Shown: positions 38,701-47,983, counted from the stretch's first letter. The stretch: DNA of 64,000 bases from Corythucha ciliata (GCA_038030265.1 CM075939.1:7731253-7795252), one strand, 5' to 3'. Notes: a model not told the origin generated them from the sequence alone. Made by a program: numbers and translations.

Positions 38701-41561
38701 TTTGTTGTTTTTTGGCCATGAAACTTGACACAGACCCCTGACAATATTTTTAGGACCGGCAAATTAACGGCTAGATTTGCGACGTTAACTATAAGCTGGC
38801 CGCTCTGCACGAGAGCAAACTGACTAGTTAGTCTGGCTATCGTTAACTATAGAGAATGCACACGATCCCCCCCCCCCTTTCAAACTACCATGTTGACAAA
38901 ATAAGCCCATTCTGAGGACTGATCTGAAAGTTTGACAGCATATATACTTCCCGAACCTCAGTTTGAGGTTTGAGCCTGGCCCTGCCCAAAGACGAAGGCT
39001 ATAATACACAATTTACAACCACAAGGCTTTTCCCCCGCCCATCAGAAACACACTTGAGTTGTCATGAACTGTTTTAATAGAAATTTAATAACCTGATGGG
39101 GGACTGAGTTGAGGAACAGTGGAGCCTACTCAGTGGGCTGAAGGGGGCGGCATCTCAATCAAGATATTGTCTATTTTCACCAGAAACAACAAAATTAGAT
39201 GAGTAAAAGTACATTTCAAATAATACAAAGGCTATCCCCCCATTCGACCCCTCCTGCGACCGCCTGTTCCATGCATGACTAGGGGAGTGATTCTGTAACT
39301 TTAAGGTAACTATCGACTTTGCAATCAGGATGGCTGTCATTAAAAAAGTGAAAAACACGTGAGACGAGGTGTGATTAATAGGTAAAATTTACACACACAG
39401 GCAGTGAAATTCACTATCATCTCGTCTCACATGTGTAATTGTTTACACGAGTAAGTTTTTTGATCAAAGTAGCCATTTAAAAAAAAATCATATCAGCTCA
39501 CCCCTGCCAACAATCAATTCAAGTTTTAACCAATGATATATAAACCTGGATTGCTCACAGCGGCCTGGAGGGGTGTGGAGGGGGCAGGTCGTCCCCTGAT
39601 AAACAATTACCCTGTCCCTCTCCTTGTGTAGTTACGGCAACACAACTCTCTTCCCGTATTAACTTTGAAACTCCACCCCTCTCATCCACTTTAATCTCCA
39701 CTTGAAGCTCTTTTATACATCGTTGGTTTTAACTTTCAATTCAGTTTGAACATAATGAGGAACTTGCATGAATGTCCGATTTGGGAGAGAAGTATACCGA
39801 TGAATTGGTACATGGAGAAATCAACGGTAGTTGCAGCCCGATTGGTGCATCTGTCGATTTTTAAATACTAAGTTCTTCAGGACGGGGATGGATGGTGCGA
39901 GGGGAAATGACGTCAATGTTTAGATGAGAATTGATAATTTCTTTGTTTACAAATAACAAGAAAAATTGTCCCAAGGAAAACACTTTTTACCCCCTCTTCC
40001 CCACACTATACATTCATTAAATAATTTCATTAACAAACCTTTGACGTAATCAAACTCAAAATTTTTAAAAAATCGCTTTAAAAAACCCTTGATTGATTTC
40101 AATGTTTAATGTGAGCAATTTGTCTTGTTGAAGATCCCTCTTCAAGAAACACCATTGCTTGAAAAATGTGCAAGTTCCCATTGATCAAAAAACTTACTCG
40201 TGTGAAAGGCGCTCATCACTTTTCTATGACAACCCCCTGAATTAATTCGTTCATTTCATTAAAAAAATCAACGGTCTCAGGTGACTTACGTTAGTAAATC
40301 CCATACGTCAAATTTGCAGGACCCCCCCCCCCCCGGTAGGGATGTTACATTGCTACACTGGTGTAGAAATGCAGATGATTTGATTGAGAAAATTCAAAGT
40401 AATGAATTATTTTCAACACAGGTGTAACATTGGGGCAGCTAAGGAACATACCTATCTGTAAGGCTCGTTTTACACATACGTGGTATCACGCGGCGCGGCT
40501 CCCGCGCACAGTCCGCGTATAACCGCTTTCTCATCGAGCTGCGTAATACCTCTCATGTGGGAAAGTATAGGCGCACGTCAAGGTGACTAAACTCTTCCCC
40601 TAAGATTTCCCCCTGCCCGTCAGGCGGGAGGGGGGACTGACGTCACCAGCAGTCCTATATTCTGATTGCTCACCCTAGAGCAAATTAATTTTGAAATTGA
40701 AGATTATGAATTATCAAAAATCACAACCAACGATATAATAAAAGAACTGGATTACTCATCAGTGCTGATAAAGGATAGCCATCAAATAAGCTCCCAAGTG
40801 GATGAGAGGGGTGGAGTTTCGAAGTAAATATCAGAAGAGAGTTGTGTTGCCATAACTACACAAGGAGAGGGACAGGGTGATTGTTTATGAGGGGACGACC
40901 TGCCCCCTCCACGGCCCGCCAGTCCGTTGTGAGCAATCCAGGTTAATATAATTATTATCGTTGATCACAACCTAATAACAATTAATAATTACTGGGTCCA
41001 GCGCAAAGGCGGTTGGGACTGCTCGAGACGTAGATGAAGGATTAAATAAAAACGTTAAGAGGACGTACATCGCCCATGTAGTAGTAGTTCTCTTCGGGGA
41101 AAAGAATAAAAATAGATGAAGGATAGTAATGGCCGAAGATCTGCGGCGCCTATAGAAAGTTTAGTCACCTTGGGACACGTGGTTTTGACGCGGCAGCCAA
41201 AACCGTGCCGCGCGAAACCGCGTAAGTGTGAAAGGAGACGCCAAACAAAGAGTTAAAGCCAACTTTGAGCCAAACTAGAGACTAGAGTTTTGATAAGCGG
41301 ATGTTTTAATTTTCGATAAGTATTTGAAATCTTTGCCTAGTCATGTCACATAAGTTAGGACTTAAGTTACTCACGTTTTGGCTGCGACGCTCATTCAATC
41401 GCCCGCCAATGACATGTGCAGCGTGATACAACGAAGCTCTGAAAACGAACGAATTTCATTACATTGGATTCAAATGGGTCACGCGTGATATCAACTTGAT
41501 CACACGAAACTTACATTATACCGAAGACGTAAAGAGCGAAATAAATTCTGGCAAAATCCAT
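32462..41561 (-). CDS. Wnt8: Wnt8-type secreted signalling protein, complete gene (6 exons, 378 aa)
   Basis: Exons on the minus strand: 41515-41561, 41375-41438, 34046-34161, 33144-33510, 32834-33080 and 32462-32757, giving 1,137 coding bases. All introns are GT-AG and phases agree throughout (2, 0, 2, 0, 1). The product starts with a hydrophobic signal peptide (residues ~1-24) and has 23 cysteines. Family landmarks: FRWEKWNCP (~62-70), SAGVTYEVAKTCSMG (from ~90), CHCYGILGSCVVKTCW (208-223), FLESTPDYC, GTGGRIC (284-290) and a C-terminal block with CRELCRSCGHQV and CNCSFQACCAVKC (338-350). The RSC-LC-SCG spacing and the SMG/SCGC block are Wnt8-like rather than Wnt1/3/9-like. The sequon NAS at 279-281 matches the conserved Wnt8 glycosylation site. 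Wnts bind Frizzled receptors. Odd: Leu214 replaces the acylated Ser and Ala344 replaces the Frizzled-contacting Trp. There is also a ~25-residue insert (about 120-145) with sequons NDS and NIT. Family assignment is firm; exons 1-2 rest on phase, signal peptide and alignment. Confidence 0.95.
32834..33080 (-). CDS. Wnt8: Wnt8 exon 5 (thumb hairpin)
   Basis: It follows a 63-bp intron (33081-33143; donor GTAAGA, acceptor TTTCTTTTCAG). It encodes residues 199-280, including the lipid-bearing thumb. Position 214 is CTC (Leu) in GILGSC where nearly all Wnts have Ser (GxSGSC). The exon ends after YCKPNASI in phase 1. Confidence 0.97.
33144..33510 (-). CDS. Wnt8: Wnt8 exon 4 (N-terminal domain core)
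   Basis: Acceptor TGCTTACAG, donor GTAAGA. It encodes residues ~76-198: the TKEIAFIAAVQSAG helix, CSMG...CGC, an acidic insert absent from most Wnt8 proteins with one extra cysteine (AKC), WRWSGC, and the HNTLIGAH segment that leads into the thumb hairpin. Confidence 0.96.
34046..34161 (-). CDS. Wnt8: Wnt8 exon 3 (first conserved cysteines)
   Basis: The acceptor is a pyrimidine tract ending AAAG and the donor GTGAG. The exon encodes residues 38-75, including ALERCQTEFRWEKWNCPFA, which aligns with the ECKFQFAWERWNCP region of vertebrate Wnt8. It leaves in phase 2; the next intron is 535 bp (33511-34045). Confidence 0.93.
35229..35325. repeat. Short palindrome with ACGGGTGGAAA arms
   Basis: TTCTGCA...GGCAATTCATTTCCACCCGT pairs with ACGGGTGGAAATGAACTGCC...TGCAGAA. 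The loop ACATATGATTTAATTC matches the complement of 54605-54622. It lies in Wnt8 intron 2. Confidence 0.7.
35386..35996. mobile_element. Candidate ~610-bp element with CAGGGTGT-like ends
   Basis: Left end CAGGGTGTACA; complement of the right end ACTGGGTGTTTCAGGAGG. Only ~10 bp are shared, and no target duplication is clear. It contains an open frame (35525-35929, plus) that I do not recognise. Confidence 0.35.
36657..37093. mobile_element. GGGAACTTGCA repeat, copy 1 (~437 bp)
   Basis: Direct copy of 39757-40180: TATACCGATGAATTGG, CCCGATTGGTGC, GACGTCAATGTTTAG, TTTGACGTAATCAAAC and CTTGAAAAATGTG in the same order. Ends GGGAACTTGCA and complement GGGGAACTTCCAC are inverted. A third, 5' fragment lies at 8147-8195. 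Confidence 0.8.
37425..37615. repeat. Copy of the 3185-3370 repeat interior
   Basis: It shares GCGATCAAAAGAATGA, GCTGAAAACATTCTATTGTC and the following CCTCTTCTT stretch, in the same order and orientation as 3188-3370. It lies inside Wnt8 intron 2. Confidence 0.7.
37916..38053. mobile_element. MITE, ~138 bp, TIR GAGAGATTTTGCAA
   Basis: Left AGAGAGATTTTGCAAACAGC; complement of right GGAGAGATTTTGCAACCAGT. Then CGCTAACGCTAA pairs with TTAGCGTTAACG. It lies in Wnt8 intron 2. Confidence 0.8.
38209..38345. mobile_element. MITE, ~137 bp, TIR CCCGTATTCATAG
   Basis: Left GGCCCGTATTCATAGTCGCT; complement of right GTCCGTGTTCATAGACATCT; then TAAGTTAAATT against AACTTAAATTTCC. It lies in Wnt8 intron 2. 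Confidence 0.75.
39531..39725. mobile_element. CAAYGAT MITE with perfect 8-bp TSD, 195 bp
   Basis: Ends CAATGATATATAAA and complement CAACGATGTATAAA. Flanked by GTTTTAAC at 39523-39530 and 39726-39733. The interior matches 40790-40950 in inverted orientation. Confidence 0.85.
39757..40180. mobile_element. GGGAACTTGCA repeat, copy 2 (~424 bp)
   Basis: Begins GGAACTTGCATGAATG and ends TGTGCAAGTTCCC, so its ends are inverted. Direct partner of 36657-37093; both lie in Wnt8 intron 2. Confidence 0.8.
40579..41172. mobile_element. CAAGGTGAC MITE, copy 1, interrupted
   Basis: The ends CAAGGTGACTAAACT and, inverted, CAAGGTGACTAAACTTTCTA match copy 2 at 53464-53882. Shared interior: GGGGACTGACGTCACCAGCA and TGGGTCCAGCGCAA. 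The flanks GCGCACGT and GGACACGT are a decayed 8-bp duplication. It is split by 40728-40963. Confidence 0.85.
40728..40963. mobile_element. CAAYGAT MITE, innermost of the nest, 236 bp
   Basis: Ends CAACGATATAATAA and complement CAACGATAATAATT. Perfect 8-bp duplication ATCACAAC at 40720-40727 and 40964-40971. The uninterrupted partner sequence at 53464-53882 confirms the empty site. Confidence 0.85.
41375..41438 (-). CDS. Wnt8: Wnt8 exon 2 (end of signal peptide, short linker)
   Basis: The acceptor is GTTCGTTTTCAG and the donor GTGAGT. The exon enters in phase 2 and leaves in phase 0, exactly what exon 3 needs. It encodes ASLYHAAHVIGG plus a short basic stretch, ERRSQN. A further small exon in the following 7.2 kb intron is not excluded, but none is needed for frame or for alignment to Wnt8. 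Confidence 0.7.
41515..41561 (-). CDS. Wnt8: Wnt8 exon 1 (start codon, signal peptide)
   Basis: ATG at 41559-41561 opens MDFARIYFALYVFGII, a typical hydrophobic signal-peptide start. The donor is GTAAGT and the exon ends in phase 2. The intron to exon 2 is 76 bp (41439-41514). Wnt8 proteins have short N-termini without a cysteine-rich segment, which fits this start. Confidence 0.75.
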
Positions 41562-42256
41562 AGTGGCTGAGGAGATTCTCAAAAAAAGGAAAATGACCAA
41601 CCTTCAAGAACTACGAGTGATGACTGACAGACGACACCGACTTGCCAAAGTGTATGCCTGTTTTCCAGCCCAACCTCTTTAAAAATCCCCTCCACGACTG
41701 TCATAATGCTTTTGAGGGATGTAAGGGCCCAAGAAAATATTTTCCATTTGCCTGTCGAAAGTACATGAAACAAACAGTGGCCGGCAGTAACGGTCATCGT
41801 ACCTGGGATTATCCCCAAGTTGTACCCTCCACTCACAACTTTCTGGTGAAAAAGGGACAACTTCTCTTTTTTTTTACTTTGGAGTTAAGAGGCGGCACTG
41901 TGTGATGTTTTGCTAGAGCCATAAATAATGAACTTAGTCTTGAAGGTTCGGAGTTTTGAATGGACATAGGTTGGGAAGTTAAAGTTCTAATCTTAAAAGT
42001 AAAACACTTTAAATTGTAAAAAGTAAACTCTGAAAGGAACTATCGGGAGGTGTTGCTTTGATTGAAGCGCGGATAAATTTAGTATCCTTGCGTTACAATG
42101 AAGTGTTCCACTCTCCCAACGATACCTTGTCTTAATTAATTTCTCGCGCTAATAGAATTCAGTTTGCAATTGACTACCTAGGTTAGCTCTTTCCGAAGCC
42201 ATCGGCAAGGAGCACAATTTCACTGCTTTGCCGTGTATTTTTACGAGTCGCTGTCA

Positions 42257-42490
42257 TATTGGTGGGCGGACAAATTGGTGGTGCGGTAATGGAAGGAATT
42301 CCCGCACCCACCAATCTGTCCGTTGTGTATCGGACAAATTGGTGGGCGGTCATACTGGTGGGTGAAGCCACCAATTTGTCCGTAGTGTATCAGATAATTA
42401 ATTGGTGGGCCACCAGAATGTCCGGAGAATCCTTCGGGCAAATCGGACAAGTCGGTTCCGGACAAAGCGGTGGGTCCGCCAGTATGACCG
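42257..42490. repeat. Cluster of alternating inverted copies of GGACAAATTGGTGGG
   Basis: GGACAAATTGGTGG at 42268 and 42329, complements CCACCAATCTGTCC at 42308 and CCACCAATTTGTCC at 42368, and diverged copies further right (AATTGGTGGGCCACC, CGGACAAAGCGGTGGG). Several alternative hairpins are possible. Confidence 0.7.
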
Positions 42491-42549
42491 AACCATCAGG
42501 AGTTCGTCAGTGTCCCTATCAAATTAGTCAAATAATTGATACACTTCAT

Positions 42550-42622
42550 CTCCTTCTTCTTTCCTTCGGGAACTAATACAACCTTGTTTGCAGTTTCCGA
42601 AGGAAATAAGAAGGAGAGGTAG
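42550..42622. repeat. 73-bp hairpin
   Basis: CTCCTTCTTCTTTCCTTCGG with AACT, against AGTTTCCGAAGGAAATAAGA and AGGAG. The arms are ~25 bp. Confidence 0.65.
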
Positions 42623-42785
42623 TGTGCGGAGAAACAACCTGGAAAAAGGAGTTGTGAATAAATAATTGATAAATAAAACAAAGAAGTAATTATTTCCGAA
42701 AAACCGCAATTTCGCAATTTATTTCCTGTCAAATCAGACCTATATGTGCATTGTGTAATCTTACATTAATCTATTGTAATCTAAC

Positions 42786-43184
42786 AATAATTGAGCTTAG
42801 ATGACCCTATCTACGGACATTTAGGGGATTACTCCCCCTCTCACCGCATCACCCTAGTCAAAACTGTAAATTCGAGGGAGTGGGGAGGCTGAAAATAAAG
42901 AAATGTATCTTTATTAAATTAAATACTTACTTCTTTACTCGTTTTGAGTTTCGAGAAAAAATTGCTCCCCAGGTGGGATTCAAACTCACGACCTCCTAGT
43001 TTCGCGCCAGATGCTCTTACCAACTGAGCTATCAAAACAAGGAAAGAAGTTTATAATTTAAAGATTAATGTCTTTATTTTCAGCCTCCCCACTCCATCGA
43101 ATTCACAGTTGTGACTGCGGTGTACGGTGAGGAGGGGAGTAATCCCCTAAATGTCCGTAGGTAGGGTCATCTAAGCTAAATTAT
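42786..43184. mobile_element. Palindromic ~399-bp element enclosing the tRNA-like sequence
   Basis: The left arm (42786-42905) and right arm (43069-43184) are inverted copies: both contain GCTTAGATGACCCTA, CTACGGACATTTAGGGGATT and, on the inner side, CAGCCTCCCCACTCC or its complement. The tRNA-like sequence lies between the arms. Confidence 0.75.
42964..43038 (-). tRNA. tRNA-like sequence in the loop of a palindrome (tRNA-derived, probably not functional)
   Basis: The minus strand reads TAGCTCAGTTGGTAAGAGCA (D arm and A box), then a 5-bp anticodon stem with loop CGCGAAA, then GAGTTTGAATCCCAC (T arm and B box). The D arm and most of the T arm pair. The acceptor stem pairs only through G-U wobbles and the loop lacks the invariant U33, so this is more likely a tRNA-derived promoter or SINE head than a working tRNA. 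It sits at the centre of long inverted repeats at 42786-43184. Confidence 0.55.
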
Positions 43185-44579
43185 TCAATTAATTGCCGGA
43201 CACATTAAGAAAAAGAGAGAGCGAGAGAAAAAAATGACTTATTATGCGTTAAAATTAATTTATTTCTTCCCCAAAAAACGTTTTGATAATTATCAAGACG
43301 TCTGGTTCTCTAATTATCAAAAGGTTTAGGATATAGAGATGCGTGTGGTTGAAGTATTTGGAAAGGGGACTTTGCAACTGGTCCACATTGCAACTGGTCT
43401 ACAAGTCTTGCGGACTTGTAGGTAAAAAAAGGAAGAAAAACTGAAGATACCCTTGCATAGTTATTGATGCCTATTTAATTGCTTCGCGACTTTTCCGATG
43501 TTTAGGATAGTGTTTTCTAAATCAGTGGGAAATCAGATATCCATTGCGGCTATACGGTATGAGGATGCAAACAATGGCGCCGCTAAGCCGAGAGATTACA
43601 TTCGCGCGGTTCTAATCGCCCATTAGAACTATTGCAAGTAGTATTGCAACTTAATTCGGCAGTTATACATGCATAATATTTAACAGCACACATTGATGGA
43701 AGGAGAATTCCATCTCAAAGCCGCGGATACTCGCTATATTAAATTCGGTATAAGACTGCGGTTTCAATGCAAACAGTTGCGTATAATTTAACTGTCTTCA
43801 GCAAACAATTCGAAATGTCGGATTTGAATTTGCACCTAGGTTCACGAATCCAACACATCGTTCATTACAAACGTTGATGAAGATATTAGTTTAGAATGCC
43901 AGACGGTTTTCAGAAAATATGCAATCCACTGACTTTCACAAAGCAGGTATATACCCTCAACCACCTTGGGTTGCGGAAAAAGCGGTGCTTCTTGGTAAAA
44001 AGTACTTATCGGCGAAGATCAATCGCGTCTTCATAAAAGGTTCTATTTAGATTTACGGTAGGGTAAAGTCCACTCCACAGCAGGATTATCCTGGTAAAAT
44101 TAACACCCTTTCACTCTATCCCACACTTTTGAGGGAGGCTGACTTTCCGTACAACCCTTTGTCGGCGAAATAATTAACCATTTTCCTTGAATATTACTCC
44201 TGAAAAGCAGTGCTTTATATGTATATTTATATATTTTTTTAAAAGATGCGGGTGTAGAGGAAGGCTCTCAGTAAGTATAACGGAATTCATTTTGACAGAA
44301 GTCATCAAACTCCGTTTTATTTTCATTTTCAATGAGAAGTAGTGTGTTTAATTCAATTTTTTCACCTTCATTTATTCGCAATGGCTTATTGCAAAGAACA
44401 CCAAAAAAAGCTTTTTTTGTTCGGAATGTGCTCAATTCTTTGAAATATTACAAAGGGGTGCAATAATCTGAGTTTGGTATTTTGGTCCTGACCAATCAGA
44501 CAAGTTTTTAAGAAATTTGCCAAACCTGGATAGCATTTCAAGATTCGCTATCATGCGATCAAGTTACGGCTAAACTGCC
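43185..44579. other. No recognisable gene
   Basis: AT-rich, with a small perfect hairpin CTACAAGTC/GACTTGTAG near 43410. Nothing else is supported. Confidence 0.4.
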
Positions 44580-45140
44580 CAAAATTGATACAAACCTCTA
44601 CAATCTGACTGATTTCTGGAAAAGTATGACTACTTCTGGAGATAAATGGACCAATTCCCACTCCAGTCCCCCGAAATTAACGTCCTGGATTCGATCCATT
44701 TTGTTTCGAGTGCCTGGGATGAAATTAAACAGGAAATTATCACGAATTGTTTTCGAAGAGCCTACTTTGGGCATGAGAATGACGACACACTTCCAAATCC
44801 TGCCGAGCTGTTAGATATCGAATTTGAGGAGCGGTACCCTGGCTACAATTGGTGGACAACGAGTTGCCAACTACATAGCGAGATTCTCGATATGGCGGAC
44901 TTCATCAAGTAGGCCACACGTGAGGACGTACCTGATGATAATGAGCACGATGACAGAGGAGAAGATCCGCCGCCATTTCCAACATCACGGGCGTTTCTGA
45001 ATCCGTCACTGGAGTTTTCTCCAGTTTCTTACGCGAAATCCCGCGTATAACACCGAACGGGATTCCTTGTACTACACCGTCCTGCTTAGTACGACGTTTT
45101 TCCATTTCCCCGTCACCGGTGTATTAACGAAGTTTTACTG
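44580..45140 (+). pseudogene. 3' fragment of a pogo/Tigger-type DNA transposon
   Basis: The open frame 44646-44912 contains INVLDSIHFVSSAWDEIK followed by NCFRRAYFGHENDD, matching the C-terminal end of the DDE domain in Tigger/pogo transposases (consensus-like ...LDALHFLSSAWD...I.NCF...GF). Beyond the stop the same frame continues with an acidic DDNEHDDRGED stretch. The element ends at 45121-45140 with GTATTAACGAAGTTTTACTG, the inverted CAGTAAAACTTCGTTAATAC terminus of the family, then TA. The catalytic part and the 5' terminus are missing. The TIR supports the call more firmly than the short protein match. Confidence 0.7.
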
Positions 45141-45147
45141 TATTTTT

Positions 45148-45526
45148 CATTTCTCAACAAAAGTTGGCATATTTGAAATCCCGCCAAAACGAACATTTTC
45201 CGCAACGTAATCGTCGTTGTATTCTCTGTCCTTTTCATGCCTCTAAATAGCTCATCTGTTTATCCTCCACTATTTTATTATTGGAGAGCTCTAGTAGAAA
45301 ATAAGGCAAAGAAACACAACAAACCGCTCTTCGACAGCTACATTACAGGTGACTTTTTTTCGGAAAGCGCCTATGACGCAAACATGCTAGCTGGCGTGTT
45401 TAAAATGACCTAAAACTTCAAAAATCGCGTATTTATTAACTGTTGGATTATTTTACGAACGGATCACGATTTATGCTCTATTTTAGCATAAATAAACCTT
45501 AAAAAATAAATTTATGAATAAGTTCT
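45148..45526 (-). repeat. 375-bp repeat, copy 1 (inverted partner 61598-61992)
   Basis: It shares TTTGAAATCCCGCCAAAACG, CTCTAAATAGCTCATCTGTT, GAGAGCTCTAGTAGAAAATA, CGGATCACGATTTATGCTCT and others with the complement of 61620-61992. It abuts the Tigger terminus, and its far end is cut by a MITE at 45527. Confidence 0.88.
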
Positions 45527-45665
45527 GGGGGCCTATTCTCTAACAACAAGCAATATTTTTTTCGCCAGCCATGTGTTTATTTCATTCATTTGTTTGAAGA
45601 AAATCAATGAAATTAACATATTACTTCGAAAAAGCTATTGCTTCGGAGTTAGAGAATAAGCCCCC
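45527..45665. mobile_element. MITE, 139 bp, TIR GGGGGCYTATTCTCTAAC
   Basis: Left GGGGGCCTATTCTCTAACAA; complement of right GGGGGCTTATTCTCTAACTC; then AAGCAATA on both sides. It interrupts the 375-bp repeat, whose uninterrupted copy at 61598-61630 shows the empty site (AAGTTCTAACCATGAAAC). Confidence 0.85.
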
Positions 45666-45668
45666 TGA

Positions 45669-47983
45669 CCCATGAAACTTCCTCATTGGCAGACACATTT
45701 TGCCATTTTAAGGCATTTTAATCACTATTCTCGAATTATTGCTTTTTGGGGATGTGTAATAGGGAAAAATATGTTGTGCAAGGTTCAGATGACGGAAACT
45801 TTGAATGGATTATTGAACCTAAGCCCTTATAAAGCTGAAGCGATCACATAAAGTTGAAATAGGGCGCACGTAATTTCTTTCGGAATAAATACTCTTTCTT
45901 AAAAGCTAACATTTTAGAATTCAGGAAGAGCTTGCGGTTTTGTACAACTCAGACGCATTAGTTTTTGCGGGATAAAGCATCTTCTTCCCTACTACCCACC
46001 TCTTCACCACTACTGCATCATTCTCTTCTAGGTTAATTGGTGAGCTGAACGTAATTCAGAAGGGGGAAATCCCGCTGTTGAAAAGAGTCGGGAATAGTTT
46101 GGGAATCGGTTTGAAAGAGGTGGGGAAATGGAAGAGAAAATGGCTTTTCAAGATAAAATTCGAGTAGGGAAAAACTTGAAGGGTGTAAAACGTTGAAGGT
46201 GGGGAGATTTGTGAGGAGAGAGAGAGAACGAGTGAGTTAAAACATGACCTAACCCTTCAGACATCTGTTTATGCGAATAGAGTCACTCTCTTATTTGAAA
46301 TGATAACTTAAAAGTTCATCTCCTTCTCCTCCATGCCCTCACTCGACAAAGCCCTTTGGTGTTTTTTTACTTAAACTTTTCAGGACTCTTTTTTAGGAGT
46401 ATCTCCTGGAAATAACATTTTATTTTCTGTTTCTTCTCAAGTGAATAGAGAGGACGGGTCAATTCCTTAAGCCTAAACAAATAAAAACGGGGGCATATAG
46501 ACACATACTAGTTGCTTTTTCATTTTAAATGTGACCCTGTAGCACCTACTTTAATCATGCATTTTCATTCAATTGCCCTATACTGATAAGAATGCCAGTT
46601 TACAGTCCCCTGGTCCCGAGAGGCAACTTTGATTTATCGCTTGAAAAAACAGCCCCCCCCCCCCCAGGAGGTATGGACTGATTGTTTCTGGGGAGTTTGC
46701 AACCAAAGTTTTTTGCAACCAAAACGACCCTTTGGTCCATGGTTCGATCATAACGGAAAATCGGGTTTGTCTTAATTGGCAATGCACTCGGGGTTTTCGT
46801 GACTAAATCTGCCAAATCTACGGCACCCATGAAACTTCCTCATTGGCAGACACATTTTGCCATTTTAAGGCATTTTTATCACTATTCTCGAATTATTGCT
46901 TTTTGGGGATGTGTAATAGGGAAAAATATGTTGTGCAAGGTTCAGATGACGGAAACTTTGAATGGATTATTGAACCTAAGCCCTTATAAAGCTGAAGCGA
47001 TCACATAAAGTTGAAATAGGGCGCACGTAATTTCTTTCGGAATAAATACTCTTTCTTAAAAGCTAACATTTTAGAATTCAGGAAGAGCTTGCGGTTTTGT
47101 ACAACTCAGACGCATTAGTTTTTGCGGGATAAAGCATCTTCTTCCCTACTACCCACCTCTTCACCCCTACTGCATCATTCTCTTCTAGGTTAATTGGTGA
47201 GCTGAACGTAATTCAGAAGGGGGAAATCCCGCTGTTGAAAAGAGTCGGGAATAGTTTGGGAATCGGTTTGAAAGAGGTGGGGAAATGGAAGAGAAAATGG
47301 CTTTTCAAGATAAAATTCGAGTAGGGAAAAACTTGAAGGGTGTAAAACGTTGAAGGTGGGGAGATTTGTGAGGAGAGAGAGAGAACGAGTGAGTTAAAAC
47401 ATGACCTAACCCTTCAGACATCTGTTTATGCGAATAGAGTCACTCTCTTATTTGAAATGATAACTTAAAAGTTCATCTCCTTCTCCTACATGCCCTCACT
47501 CGACAAAGCCCTTTGGTGTTTTTTTACTTAAACTTTTCAGGACTCTTTTTTAGGAGTATCTCCTGGAAATAACATTTTATTTTCTGTTTCTTCTCAAGTG
47601 AATAGAGAGGACGGGTCAATTCCTTAAGCCTAAACAAATAAAAACGGGGGCATATAGACACATACTAGTTGCTTTTTCATTTTAAATGTGACCCTGTAGC
47701 ACCTACTTTAATCATGCATTTTCATTCAATTGCCCTACACTGATAAGAATGCCAGTTTACAGTCCCCTGGTCCTGAGAGGCAACTTTGATTTATCGCTTG
47801 AAAAAACAGTCCCCCCCCCCCCCAGGAGGTATGGACTGATTGTTTGTGGGGAGTTTGCAACCAAAGTTTTTTGCAACCAAAACGACCCTTTGGTCCATGG
47901 TTCGAACATAACGGAAAACAGGGTTTGTCTTAATTGGCAATGCACTCGGGGTTTTCGTGACTAAATCTGCCGAATCTATGGCA
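45669..47983. repeat. Recent tandem duplication, two copies of ~1,157 bp
   Basis: Copy 1 is 45669-46825 and copy 2 is 46826-47983. They differ by only about a dozen changes in what I compared (e.g. CACCACTACT/CACCCCTACT, TCTCCTCCATG/TCTCCTACATG, CCCTATACTG/CCCTACACTG). No gene is recognised in the unit. A diverged copy of its CCTGAGAGGCARCTT block lies at 48488-48525. Confidence 0.93.

Larger units (their letters stand above)
40461..41242. mobile_element. Outer MITE of a three-level nest
   Basis: Left GGCTCGTTTTACACATACGT...CACGCGGCGCGG; complement of right GGCGTCTCCTTTCACACTTA...CGCGCGGCACGG. It is split by the element at 40579-41172. It ends ~130 bp downstream of the Wnt8 exon 2 donor. Confidence 0.65.
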
